Below are positions 1 to 8,040 of a stretch of 11,460 nucleotides of DNA, in pieces. The DNA lies in NCBI GenBank assembly GCA_903847545.1, contig CAINDZ010000066.1, forward strand, positions 1 to 11,460, in the 5' to 3' direction. The notes beneath the pieces were generated by a model. The model was not told the origin of the DNA, made no database searches, and worked only from the letters and a program-made list of their open reading frames with translations. A program made the translations under genes and the position numbers. Numbering within the stretch: position 1 is the stretch's first letter; every line of letters begins with the position of its first letter. This DNA is from an uncultured bacterium. GTDB lineage: Bacteria > Krumholzibacteriota > Krumholzibacteriia > LZORAL124-64-63.

Positions 1-256
1 CGGCGGCCGGCGCCAGCGGGGCCGCCGCCGGCCGCGGCGCGGCCAGCACGGGCTCGAAGGGGTCGGTCACGGCCAGGGCGGGCTGGCTCGCCACCGACGG
101 CGCCGCCTCGACGAGCGCCGCCTCCGGCGCGCGCGCGGTCCCGTCCAGGACGAACACGCCGCGACAGGCCGGGCAGCGGACACGGATCTGGCGGTGCGGC
201 ACGCGCTCGGGATCCAGGCGATAGCGCGCGTGGCAATCGGTGCACGTGGTGATCAT
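1..256 (-). CDS. Zinc-ribbon (MJ0042-type) domain protein, C-terminus beyond window
   Basis: The first 85 residues are visible. The N-terminus has two CxxC knuckles, Cys5/Cys8 and Cys28/Cys31, separated by a 19-residue loop containing Tyr12 and followed by the aromatic-hydrophobic 'GVFVL' strand. This is the pattern of the MJ0042/zinc_ribbon family, a small Zn-binding fold found at the start of many otherwise unrelated bacterial proteins. From about residue 40 the chain becomes an Ala/Pro-rich low-complexity linker that runs off the window edge, so the functional domain behind the ribbon is unseen and no function can be assigned. The ATG at 256 is preceded by AAGGAG at 7 nt, which fixes the start. 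It lies 95 nt downstream of the glutaminyl-cyclase-like gene on the same strand and could be the third gene of the sprA transcript. I see no clear terminator in the gap. Confidence 0.8.
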   Translation of the reverse strand, partial: MITTCTDCHARYRLDPERVPHRQIRVRCPACRGVFVLDGTARAPEAALVEAAPSVASQPALAVTDPFEPVLAAPRPAAAPLAPAA

Positions 257-263
257 CAACCCG

Positions 264-269
264 CTCCTT
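264..269 (-). promoter_or_regulatory. Shine-Dalgarno of the zinc-ribbon gene
   Basis: AAGGAG on the minus strand, 7 nt upstream of the ATG at 256. It supports this start for the truncated gene. Confidence 0.7.
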
Positions 270-351
270 GAGGATGGCTGGAAACCGGACTCCGGGCCCG
301 TCAGGTTTCGGCCGCCGCCGGCGGGAGTTTAGGAATTTCGGGAAGCGGGGC

Positions 352-1308
352 TCAGGGCCGGTACGCCAGGTCGACCACCAGGCGGCCGACCTGCGCCAGG
401 GTGGCGGCGGAGCAGTGCTCGGGCCGGTCCGCGGTCGTGTGCCAGTGCGGGTCGTCGAAGTCGATGAGGTCGACCGCCGGAATGCCCGCCTGCAGGAACG
501 GCACATGGTCGTCGTAGACCTGGCGTCCGTGAACTGGCTCGAACACGTCCAGTCCCAGCGCGGCCGCCCGCTCGAACACCGCGGCCGTCCACTCGGGCGC
601 CAGCGCCAGGGAATAGCCCTCCTGCGGGATGCGCGCCCCCGCCTTGCCCACCATGTCGAGCAGCACGAGGCCCCGGCAGGCGGTCCCGTCGAGGGGGCTG
701 CCGAATGCGCCCAGCCCCTCGGCCAGGTGCCGGCTGCCGCGGCAGAAGCCCATCGCGTCGTGCGGCTGGCCCGAATCCTCGGCGTCCAGGAAGAGCAGGT
801 CGATGCCCTGCGGGGGCGGCGCCGCGGCAAGGAGTTCGACCAGGTGCAGCAGCACGGCCGTGCCGCTGCCGCCGTCATTCGCGCCCAGCACGGGCTCCCG
901 CCGGCGCGCGACGACCGGGTCCTGGTCGGCCCACGGTCGCGTGTCGAAATGCGCCGCCAGCCACAGCCGACGTCCGCCGTCGGGGCCGGCCGAGACGATG
1001 ACGTTGCACGCCTCGACCGGCGCCCCCTTCGGGCCGAGCGGCACGGTGAACTTCTGCTCGACGACGCGCAGGCCCGCGCGCCGCGCCGTCGCCACCACCA
1101 TCTCGCGCACCTTGCGGTTGCCTTCCGAGCCCGGCGTCCGCGGCCCCAGCTCGCACTGGCTGCGGATCAACGCGAGCGCGCGATCGCCGGAAAAAGCGGG
1201 CGATGCGGGCGGCGCCGCGCACGCCGCAGCGACACCGAACAGCGCCAGCAGCGCCGTCGCGAGCAACGACAACCCGCAGCGCGGGCGCGGTCCGGGATCA
1301 GAAGACAA
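352..1308 (-). CDS. M28-family glutaminyl-peptide cyclotransferase-like protein (type II QC)
   Basis: A 318-aa exported protein. Residues 12-31 are a hydrophobic signal sequence; Cys30 gives a weak lipobox-like ending, so lipidation versus signal peptidase I cleavage is undecided. The rest is a single M28 zinc-hydrolase fold with motifs in the family order: 'AAHFDTRPWAD' (His120, Asp122), 'GANDGGSG' (Asp145, Zn ligand), 'LDAEDSG' (Glu177, Asp178), 'LLDMVG' (Asp218), then 'DDHVPFLQAGIP' (Asp266/267) and 'HWHTTAD' (Trp289, His290). The last two blocks closely match animal-type glutaminyl cyclase (DDHIPFL... VWHT), where Asp305, Trp329 and His330 of the human enzyme act in substrate or Zn binding. 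The likely reaction is conversion of N-terminal Gln to pyroglutamate on exported proteins in the periplasm. An M28 aminopeptidase is the alternative. It starts with TTG, and its SD and start codon lie inside the end of sprA (11-nt overlap), implying translational coupling. Confidence 0.88.
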   Translation of the reverse strand: MSSDPGPRPRCGLSLLATALLALFGVAAACAAPPASPAFSGDRALALIRSQCELGPRTPGSEGNRKVREMVVATARRAGLRVVEQKFTVPLGPKGAPVEACNVIVSAGPDGGRRLWLAAHFDTRPWADQDPVVARRREPVLGANDGGSGTAVLLHLVELLAAAPPPQGIDLLFLDAEDSGQPHDAMGFCRGSRHLAEGLGAFGSPLDGTACRGLVLLDMVGKAGARIPQEGYSLALAPEWTAAVFERAAALGLDVFEPVHGRQVYDDHVPFLQAGIPAVDLIDFDDPHWHTTADRPEHCSAATLAQVGRLVVDLAYRP

Positions 1309-4300
1309 AGGTCGCCTCCACGCCGAGGCCGAGCGTCGTGCTGTGCTGGCCGGTGGCGATGTTGTTGCTTCGGGCGAACTTGAAACGGATCGCGCCGTTG
1401 AGGTTCTTCGAGATCTGGTACGTGAACCGCGGGTCGAGGCTCAGCCTCTTCTGCCCCGTCGGCGCGGTGTCGGCGAACCCCGGGTTGACGCGATCGGTGC
1501 GGTCGCTCTGGTACGCGACGTCGACGTCCATCGTCACGTTCTGGCTCGCGCCGGGCTTGTAGAGGCCCATCTTCGCCAGGAACTGCTCGGCGCGGAACTG
1601 GTGCCGGACCTGCAGGCCGTAGCGCGACTGGCTGGTCTTCGTCGTCACGCCGTTGCCGCGCACGTCATCCCACTTCAAGTTGGCGTTGAGCGTCGCCGAA
1701 AGGCCGCTCGGGAACGTGAACGACCAGCGAGGCTGGACGTTGGTCGAGATCGTCGGGCTGAAGACCGTCGCCGAGTAGTTGTTCACCGTCAGGCCGCGCT
1801 TGTAGCTCACGTTGAGGCTCGACGAGCGGAACCAGCCCTCGCCGTCCTTGCCGCCGCCTCCCAGCAGGCCCCACTTCTCGATGCCGGACAGCGACACCTG
1901 GACATCCGGCCACTCCTCGCGAAGGCTCCGCGACTCGGACCCCACCTGCTCGCGCAGCGTGTTGTTCCGCGCGTACTTCAGGTCCAGCGAGAGCTGGCGC
2001 GTCACCTTCGTGTTCGTGGCCAGCGTCACCGATTCCTGCTCGTCGAAGCCGTGCGCCGCGAACCGCGCGGCGTCGACGTCCAGCCCCGAGGTGAACCCCG
2101 CCTCGTACCAGAACGAGGCCGTGTCCAGCAGACGCACGTAGTTGCTGTTGCGCCGCCGCGTCAGCGTCACCTTGACGGGCGACGTGTTGCGCAGCACGGA
2201 CACGACCGGCTCGACCAGCGACCGGGGCCCGAATCCCGGCCCCTTGGCCGGCGCGGCCTCGCCCGACGGGGTCCCCGTGCCCACCGGCGGCGTGGTCGGC
2301 GTCCCGTGCGCGCGCTGTTCCTCCTGCTCCTGCGCCATCCGGTCCTCGGCCGCGGCGATCAGGCGCTCCTCCTCGCGCCGCTGCCGCTCCTCGGGCGTCA
2401 GCAACTGCTCGTCCTCCGGGGTCTCCTTGCCGGCGCCGCCCTTGCCGCCGGTGGAGCCCGTGCCACCGTCGCCGCCGGCGCCGCCGGGAACAGGCTGAAC
2501 AGCCGGTCCGGCGCCGGGCGGCCGCCGCGCCTCGCGATCCTCCAGCCGCCGCTGCTGGGCCAGCATCTGGTCGCGCTGCTGCCCCGTCCATTTCCGCTCG
2601 GGCAACACCGACTTGACGACGTCGCCGACCGGCACCTGGAACCGCAGGTCCCAGCTGCCCGAGTTGGACACGCTGCGGACGTTCTCGGGGTCGCCGGGCT
2701 GCCGCGTGGCCGGGTCGTGGATGTCCTGGAAGCCGCCGGTGAACTGCAGCGACGGGTTGATGCGGTCGATGGCGCGCAGCGTCAAGCGCGCCGGCGCGAA
2801 CAGCGCGCCCGCCGGGAGCTTCACGCCCTTCGGCGGCGAGACCGTCATCCGCAGGTCGTAGCTGCGCCGGTTCTCCTTGCCGATGTTCAGGCCGGCCACG
2901 CGCTCCTCCCGCAAGAGGTCGCGATCCGAGGTCACCCCGAACGCGAGGTCCGTGATCGACAACGGCGAGTAGTCGACCGAGCCCGTCAGCTTGCCCAGCT
3001 GCTTGCGGTCGACGGGCCGGACTGTCACCAGTCCCGTCTCGGAGATCGTCGTCGTGGCGCCTTCCGTGCTGCTGAAGCTGGCGCCCAGCGCCACCCGGCG
3101 CGGGACGATGGAGAATCCCTTGATCACCGGGAACCAGCGCAGGACGGGATAGGCCCCCAGCGCGTAGTTGCCGGAGATGCGCAGGTCGTAGTTGACGCCG
3201 CCCTGCAGGCTCTTGGCGCGCACCAACTGCAGCGGGCTGTCCGTCTTCTCGCGCGACCCGCTGAGCTGCACCTGCCACGGGTCGACCAGGTAGCGCAGCG
3301 TGGCCGATTTCGCCGGCGTGTGGTTCAACCGCGCCGAGAACTGCTCACGCGTCGAGATCGAGGACATCGCCACCAGCATGTCGGGGTCGATGATCTCGAT
3401 GTCGCTGTTCGTCACGTATTTCGGCCGGTCGATCGTCTGCCGCCGGCTGCCGCTGACCGGCAGCCGGAAACCGGCCAGGGGGAAGAAGTCCTCGACGTTG
3501 AAGCTGTTGTTCAGGCTCCACTCGCCGTGGTCGACACCCGAGCCCACGCGCTTGTCGAGGCCGTGGTACTCGTCGTCCGTGTGCCGCCAGTCGAAGTCCA
3601 CCTTGAAGACGTCGGCCATGTTCAGGCGCACGCCCGCGCGCTCGGCCATGCCCTGGTCGCGCTTGACGCCCTCGAGGCGCACGTCGTTGATGTAGATGTA
3701 GCCGTTCGCGGGCACGATCAGCGCGTTGTTGGCGACGCAGACGTAGTAGCGGCGCACCCGGCGCAGGTCGGGGCGCCCGACGACGCGCACGCGGTACTCC
3801 TCGCCCGACTCCAGGTCGGGCACCAGGGCGTGCAGGCTGCCGTCCTCGGCCAGCTCTCCCGTCTTGGCGTTCGAGAGCTCGGCCAGGCCCAGCGAGGAGC
3901 GATGCCAACCGGTCTTCACCTGGCTGTCGCTGAAGCGGTAGGCGACCTCGTAGTAGTTCAGCGAATCGGCGCCGACGCGGAAAAGCAGGTCCAGGTCGGC
4001 GGTGTCATGCGACGGGTTGTACCAGTACCACGACATGTTCCGGTAGCCGGTGTAGTCGTCGCCCCGCGGCGAGACCTGCTTGCTGATCCGCATCAGGTGC
4101 CCGCGCTCGAGGTCCTGGAAGTTCAGGACCAGCGACTGCTCCTTGTCCGGGATGTTGTTCTCGACATGGACGCCGAAGGGCGGCGAATAGTCGGGGTTCT
4201 CCTTGTTGTTCACCTCGCCCAGGAAGAACTCCTCGTCCGGGAGCCGCTCGCCGCGGCTCAGGAGCTGCTCGCCGTCGATGCGCCGCACGCCCTCGCGGTC

Positions 4301-7300
4301 CCAGCGGCTGCCCAGGAACCGCAGGTCCGACAGCTGCAGGTGCACCGTCGAGGGCGCCCCCAGCGAGTCGTTCTCGTACCAGATGCGCGCGTGCGTGACG
4401 GCCTTGATGTTCGCGGCGGTGTTCCCGGCCACCGAGTCGACGGCCGCCAGCGGGATCCGGTACTTGCGCCAGGCGAAGCCGGAGGCGACCAGGTCCTCGA
4501 CGTTGTCGTAGTCGCGCAGGACGTCCACGAGGGCCGGCGAATCCTTCAGGTCGATGGAGACGGTGTAGTAGCCGTCGATCTGGTCGAGGCGGCCGTTGGC
4601 GTTCAGGTCCTCGGTGTCCTCGCGGTTGTTGCGCGCCGTGTTGTTGATGCGCGGGAACGGGTCGTCGGCGCCGACGTAGTCGGCGTTGTACAGGTATTCA
4701 TCCGCCTCGATCCCGGCCAGGCCGATGTCCTCCTCGTACGTCCAGACGCCGTCCGGCTGCTTGTTGACGATGCCGTCCTCCTGCTGGTACGTGCCCGTCA
4801 CCGGCAGCCCGTCGGTGTCCTCCGGCCAGAAGCCGTCCTCGTTGATGTAGCCGAAGTCGAAGTGCAGGCGGCCCGACCGCGACGCCGCCTCGACGATCCC
4901 GTCGTTGATCCAGACCTCGACGAACTGGCTCTTGGAAAGGTCCAGGCCGGTGCGGCTCATGCCGCGCATGATGCCGCCCCAGTTGTCCTGCCGCCACGGA
5001 CCCTCCGAGCGCAGGTACATGTCCATGACGGTCTGCGTCTCGTCCCGCTCCTGGTTGACCAGGTCGGGATTCAGGTACCGCCGCAGTACGCGCTCCTTGG
5101 GCAGGAACCATCGCAACGTCGGGACGCGGTCCCGCGGCAGGAACTGGCGGGTGTCGGGATGCGCAGCCAGCCAGGCCGCCCCCAGCCGCGGCTGGCTGGC
5201 CCACGACCACCCGAGGCGGTTGAGGGTGACCATGTCCGAGGCGTCCACGCCCTCGAAATCCTCGAGGTAGACCTGCCCCTTCGTGTTCGGGTTCGGGACA
5301 CTGATCGCGAACTCGCCCAGGAACTGCACGCTGCTCTCGCGCTCCGAGTCGTTCCGGCTCAGGAAGTTCGCCACCGAGGTCAGGAAGCGCGGCTTGAAGG
5401 TGTGCTGCAGGTTCAGGTTGCCGACCAGGTTCTTGCTGGGCTCCTCGCCCAGCTTCGCCTTCTCGCCCACGATCGACTCGCTCTGGAACAGCCAGCTGGT
5501 GCCCAGCTTGCTCTCGCGGCCCAGGTCGTAGCCCAGGCTGAGGCCCATCAGGCTCGTGTTCCCGCCGCCCATGAAGGGCGCGTACTGGTAGTCGACCGAG
5601 ATCTTGCTGTCGGCCGTCAGGTTCGCCGCGTCGCCCTTCAGCTGGATCTCGCCGAAGGTGTAGTCGATCTCGTAGTCGACGTTCCGCGTCAGGGTGCGCC
5701 CGTCGATGGTGACCGTCTCGGACCCTTCCTCGATGTTCGACGCGCCGAGGTTGAAGCTGCTGGCCGCGGCCGCGTGACGGGCCACGATCCGGAACGGCTC
5801 GTACTGGCTGAAATCGTTCTGGAGGAGTCCGTAGTCGTAGATCTCGGATGTGCGATGATCCGAGATGTACGAACCGTCCCAGGCGAACGTGCTCCCCGCG
5901 GCATACGCCTCGTACTGGGCCTGGTCCGCGGCGAACGGGCGCGGGAAATCCAGCGGGAACTTGAGCAGGCCCTTCACCAGGTCGATCAGGAACGGGTCGT
6001 CGGCGTCGACGACGCCGTCGGCGACGGCCTCGCCCTGGGCGTTGCGCCGGTCCAGGCCGAAGATGCGGATGTAGTCCACCCCGCGGTCCTGCGCGGGCAG
6101 GCCGTCGTTGGGGGTGGTCTGCTCGATCCGCAGGTCGAAGGTGGCGGGGTCGATGTTCGCCCCGCCCAGCGAGTAGATGTTCCGCAGGACATAGTTGAAG
6201 ACGTGCACGCGCTGGTCGTTGCGGGGCGCGGTGACCAGGCCCTTCAACAGCTTCATCCGGTAGTACTTGTTGACCGAGTCCGCGCCGATCTCCTGCGTGC
6301 GCTCGCTGCTGAGGCTGGGGTTGTCGCCGACCTGCGCCACGACGTTTCCGGCCGCGTCCACGACCGTGTACACGACGGCCAGCACATCGGACTGGTCCAT
6401 CTGCGTTCGCATGTCGATCGCGATCAGGTTGCCGCCGGCATCGAGCATCGGGTCGAAGGCCGTGATCTCGCGCCACCGCGGGCCGTGCTGTTCGGGCACG
6501 GCGAAATCGACGCTGTCGCCCCAGGCGTGGCAGCCGTGGTAGTCGATGTAGGCGGCCACGTACGAGATGTCGTCCGGCTGCGCCACCCCGCTCGACATCA
6601 TCCTGAACACCTTCAGGGAGCTGTAGAGGATCTTCTCGCCGGAGGCGCGGCCGAACGCCTCGGACTCGGGGATATCCAGCTTGAAGAAGCGGTTGTTCAG
6701 GTACGCGTACGAGGGGATGCTGTTGTCCGAGACCTGCCCGCCGCTGGCGTTGAACTGCTTGGAGCTGGCCTCGGCCTTCTGCTTCGAGGCCACGACCGTG
6801 AACTCGGCACGGCCGACCTGGCCCGTCACCTTGACGCCGAACAGACCCGACTTGTTCGAGCTGTAGCCGACGAGCTGGCTGCCGGGCAGCGTGAGGCCGA
6901 CGTCGCCGGTCTCGATGGTCCGGATGACCTCGTCGTCGAGGCCGCGGTACATCAACTTGATCTTCGTGGCGTCGGGGCCGACCTGCTCGCTGTTGTGATC
7001 GACCTCGAGGATGATCTTCTCGCCGATCGTACCCGAGAGGTTGATCGAGAGTTGCTGCTCCATGTCGAGGGTCGGGAAGAGCGATTGGCTGCTCACGCGC
7101 TCGCTGGCCACGAACGGCTTGGTCACCGTGCTCTCGCCGTTGAGGGCGATGTGCTCGCGGCCGGTGATCTTGATCTGCGTCTTCTCGCCCTTGCCGATGA
7201 TCTTCTCGAGCGTGCGGGGCAGCTTGACCGGGATCGTCAGGTTGATCAGGCCCGAGTCCTGCGCGTCCTTCGTCCCGCCGACCACGTTCAGGAGGTCGCT

Positions 7301-7900
7301 GCGCGCGACGGTGGTCGCCACCAGGTAGCTGCGGAGCGAATAGGCGTCGATGTCGTCCACGAACACGTCGACCACGTCGTCGCCCACCGGGCGCGGCGGG
7401 TACCAGATGAAGCCGCCGGGCAGGGTGTCGGCCAGCGGCATGAGGTTGAAGTACTTCGGGTGCGAAAAGCGGGTGACGACACCCAGGCGGTTGTTGAACT
7501 CGAGCAGGCTCTCCTCGCGCACGAGGTCGACGTTCGACCGCTGGCGCCACTGGCGCCGCCACAGGCTGGCCAGGTCGGGCTGGCGGCCGGGCTCGCGCAG
7601 CGGGTCGACGCCCTGCCGCAGCAGCCGTTCGCGCTGTACCAGCCGCGCGGTCCCCAGCAGGCCCGGGTCATCGGTCGTGCGCAGCAGGATGTCCAGGCCC
7701 GGCGTGAACCCGCCGGCGCCGGAACCGGCCGTCGAGTCGGTCGCCGCAACGGCCGCCCCGGCCTCCTGGCCCTGGGCCCGGCCGGCCGCGGGCAGGCACA
7801 GGGCGGCCACCAACGCAGCGAGCGCAAGGCGACGCCCCCAGCGCGCGGGGAACCAGCCCCTCGCCCCCGGGTTACGGGTGCTGCCTGAAGGCCGCGACAA
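1298..7900 (-). CDS. sprA: SprA-family type IX secretion outer-membrane translocon
   Basis: A 2200-aa protein, in the size range of Bacteroidota SprA (about 2400 aa), which forms a very large single-chain beta-barrel that passes T9SS cargo across the outer membrane. Residues 1-42 are a long signal peptide (Arg-rich n-region, hydrophobic core about 25-38, cleavage predicted after 'AGRA' leaving Gln43). Family-typical segments include 'MEQQLSINLSGTIGEKI' (from 280), 'LDDEVIRTIETGDVGL' (from 321), 'SGLFGVK' and 'NPNTKGQVYLEDFEG' (870-884). Most of the chain alternates as amphipathic beta-strands and ends in Val-Phe, a usual C-terminal outer-membrane barrel signal. Residues about 1770-1895 are a hydrophilic, Gly-rich then Glu/Arg-rich insertion. 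The TTG start at 7900 is chosen because AAGGAG sits 9 nt upstream and the signal peptide follows; a longer reading from 8134 would add 78 arginine- and proline-rich residues with no such support. No other T9SS gene is in the window. Confidence 0.95.
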   Translation of the reverse strand: MSRPSGSTRNPGARGWFPARWGRRLALAALVAALCLPAAGRAQGQEAGAAVAATDSTAGSGAGGFTPGLDILLRTTDDPGLLGTARLVQRERLLRQGVDPLREPGRQPDLASLWRRQWRQRSNVDLVREESLLEFNNRLGVVTRFSHPKYFNLMPLADTLPGGFIWYPPRPVGDDVVDVFVDDIDAYSLRSYLVATTVARSDLLNVVGGTKDAQDSGLINLTIPVKLPRTLEKIIGKGEKTQIKITGREHIALNGESTVTKPFVASERVSSQSLFPTLDMEQQLSINLSGTIGEKIILEVDHNSEQVGPDATKIKLMYRGLDDEVIRTIETGDVGLTLPGSQLVGYSSNKSGLFGVKVTGQVGRAEFTVVASKQKAEASSKQFNASGGQVSDNSIPSYAYLNNRFFKLDIPESEAFGRASGEKILYSSLKVFRMMSSGVAQPDDISYVAAYIDYHGCHAWGDSVDFAVPEQHGPRWREITAFDPMLDAGGNLIAIDMRTQMDQSDVLAVVYTVVDAAGNVVAQVGDNPSLSSERTQEIGADSVNKYYRMKLLKGLVTAPRNDQRVHVFNYVLRNIYSLGGANIDPATFDLRIEQTTPNDGLPAQDRGVDYIRIFGLDRRNAQGEAVADGVVDADDPFLIDLVKGLLKFPLDFPRPFAADQAQYEAYAAGSTFAWDGSYISDHRTSEIYDYGLLQNDFSQYEPFRIVARHAAAASSFNLGASNIEEGSETVTIDGRTLTRNVDYEIDYTFGEIQLKGDAANLTADSKISVDYQYAPFMGGGNTSLMGLSLGYDLGRESKLGTSWLFQSESIVGEKAKLGEEPSKNLVGNLNLQHTFKPRFLTSVANFLSRNDSERESSVQFLGEFAISVPNPNTKGQVYLEDFEGVDASDMVTLNRLGWSWASQPRLGAAWLAAHPDTRQFLPRDRVPTLRWFLPKERVLRRYLNPDLVNQERDETQTVMDMYLRSEGPWRQDNWGGIMRGMSRTGLDLSKSQFVEVWINDGIVEAASRSGRLHFDFGYINEDGFWPEDTDGLPVTGTYQQEDGIVNKQPDGVWTYEEDIGLAGIEADEYLYNADYVGADDPFPRINNTARNNREDTEDLNANGRLDQIDGYYTVSIDLKDSPALVDVLRDYDNVEDLVASGFAWRKYRIPLAAVDSVAGNTAANIKAVTHARIWYENDSLGAPSTVHLQLSDLRFLGSRWDREGVRRIDGEQLLSRGERLPDEEFFLGEVNNKENPDYSPPFGVHVENNIPDKEQSLVLNFQDLERGHLMRISKQVSPRGDDYTGYRNMSWYWYNPSHDTADLDLLFRVGADSLNYYEVAYRFSDSQVKTGWHRSSLGLAELSNAKTGELAEDGSLHALVPDLESGEEYRVRVVGRPDLRRVRRYYVCVANNALIVPANGYIYINDVRLEGVKRDQGMAERAGVRLNMADVFKVDFDWRHTDDEYHGLDKRVGSGVDHGEWSLNNSFNVEDFFPLAGFRLPVSGSRRQTIDRPKYVTNSDIEIIDPDMLVAMSSISTREQFSARLNHTPAKSATLRYLVDPWQVQLSGSREKTDSPLQLVRAKSLQGGVNYDLRISGNYALGAYPVLRWFPVIKGFSIVPRRVALGASFSSTEGATTTISETGLVTVRPVDRKQLGKLTGSVDYSPLSITDLAFGVTSDRDLLREERVAGLNIGKENRRSYDLRMTVSPPKGVKLPAGALFAPARLTLRAIDRINPSLQFTGGFQDIHDPATRQPGDPENVRSVSNSGSWDLRFQVPVGDVVKSVLPERKWTGQQRDQMLAQQRRLEDREARRPPGAGPAVQPVPGGAGGDGGTGSTGGKGGAGKETPEDEQLLTPEERQRREEERLIAAAEDRMAQEQEEQRAHGTPTTPPVGTGTPSGEAAPAKGPGFGPRSLVEPVVSVLRNTSPVKVTLTRRRNSNYVRLLDTASFWYEAGFTSGLDVDAARFAAHGFDEQESVTLATNTKVTRQLSLDLKYARNNTLREQVGSESRSLREEWPDVQVSLSGIEKWGLLGGGGKDGEGWFRSSSLNVSYKRGLTVNNYSATVFSPTISTNVQPRWSFTFPSGLSATLNANLKWDDVRGNGVTTKTSQSRYGLQVRHQFRAEQFLAKMGLYKPGASQNVTMDVDVAYQSDRTDRVNPGFADTAPTGQKRLSLDPRFTYQISKNLNGAIRFKFARSNNIATGQHSTTLGLGVEATFVF
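1315..1319 (-). promoter_or_regulatory. Shine-Dalgarno of the QC-like gene, inside sprA
   Basis: GGAGG on the minus strand, 6 nt before the TTG at 1308. It lies within the penultimate codons of sprA. No ATG or GTG start near it would keep the signal peptide, so this site decides the TTG start and shows that ribosomes finishing sprA can re-initiate here. Confidence 0.7.
2210..2593 (-). other. Low-complexity, charged insertion within SprA
   Basis: Codons for about residues 1770-1895 of SprA. In order: a Gln/Arg-rich stretch, a Pro/Gly/Ala stretch, a run of Gly with Asp, Ser, Thr and Lys (about 1803-1823), a Glu/Arg/Gln-rich segment likely to be helical (about 1824-1864), and a Pro/Thr/Gly tail. 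It lies between predicted beta-strand regions and so is most likely a loop or tethered segment. It is in frame with no sign of frameshift. Confidence 0.6.
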
Positions 7901-7909
7901 TCGCCGGAT

Positions 7910-7915
7910 CTCCTT
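7910..7915 (-). promoter_or_regulatory. Shine-Dalgarno deciding the TTG start of sprA
   Basis: AAGGAG on the minus strand, 9 nt upstream of the TTG at 7900. No ATG in this frame lies between here and the hydrophobic signal core. The only plausible upstream ATG (8002) has no comparable site and would place about 76 residues before the signal core. Confidence 0.7.
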
Positions 7916-7991
7916 GAGCGGGCGGGGTGACCGGCAAAAAACTGCTGGTCCGCCCGTCCCTCGTCTACGAAAATGGTCAGGCTGTGCCCTT

Positions 7992-8003
7992 GATGGGCCC
8001 ATC
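7992..8003. promoter_or_regulatory. 12-bp perfect palindrome in the sprA/lptF divergent region
   Basis: GATGGGCCCATC is identical on both strands. It lies in the 248-nt region between two divergently transcribed genes, about 13 nt from a second inverted repeat. A dimeric regulator binding here could affect both directions. No regulator gene is visible, so this is structural evidence only. Confidence 0.35.
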
Positions 8004-8016
8004 CTGCGTTGATTCG

Positions 8017-8040
8017 GGCCTGCGGGACACCCCGCAGGCC
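8017..8040. promoter_or_regulatory. Perfect 10-bp inverted repeat (hairpin or operator)
   Basis: GGCCTGCGGG and CCCGCAGGCC flank a 4-nt ACAC loop with no mismatch. No T-run follows on either strand, so it is not a typical Rho-independent terminator. In the divergent region it could be an operator, or a 5'-leader hairpin of whichever transcript starts upstream of it. I found no convincing -35/-10 pair for sprA or lptF between 7901 and 8148. Confidence 0.45.

Noticed and set aside
293..324. Terminator between the cyclase-like gene and the zinc-ribbon gene
   Set aside because: Short GC palindromes occur (293-300, 315-324) but have no loop and no T-run; they look like ordinary GC-rich sequence.
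7820..7850. Tat-type twin-arginine signal in SprA
   Set aside because: An Arg-Arg pair precedes the hydrophobic core, but the rest of the Tat consensus is missing, and outer-membrane barrels use the Sec pathway.
629..7888. A 2419-codon open frame on the plus strand opposite sprA
   Set aside because: Its codons are the exact reverse complements of sprA codons. It stays open because sprA almost never uses TTA, CTA or TCA, as expected in a GC-rich genome. Its product is Arg/Val/Asp/His-rich with no domain pattern, whereas the minus strand encodes SprA.
8017..8040. Rho-independent terminator
   Set aside because: The stem is perfect, but no T-run follows on either strand and both flanking genes diverge from it, leaving no transcript to end here.
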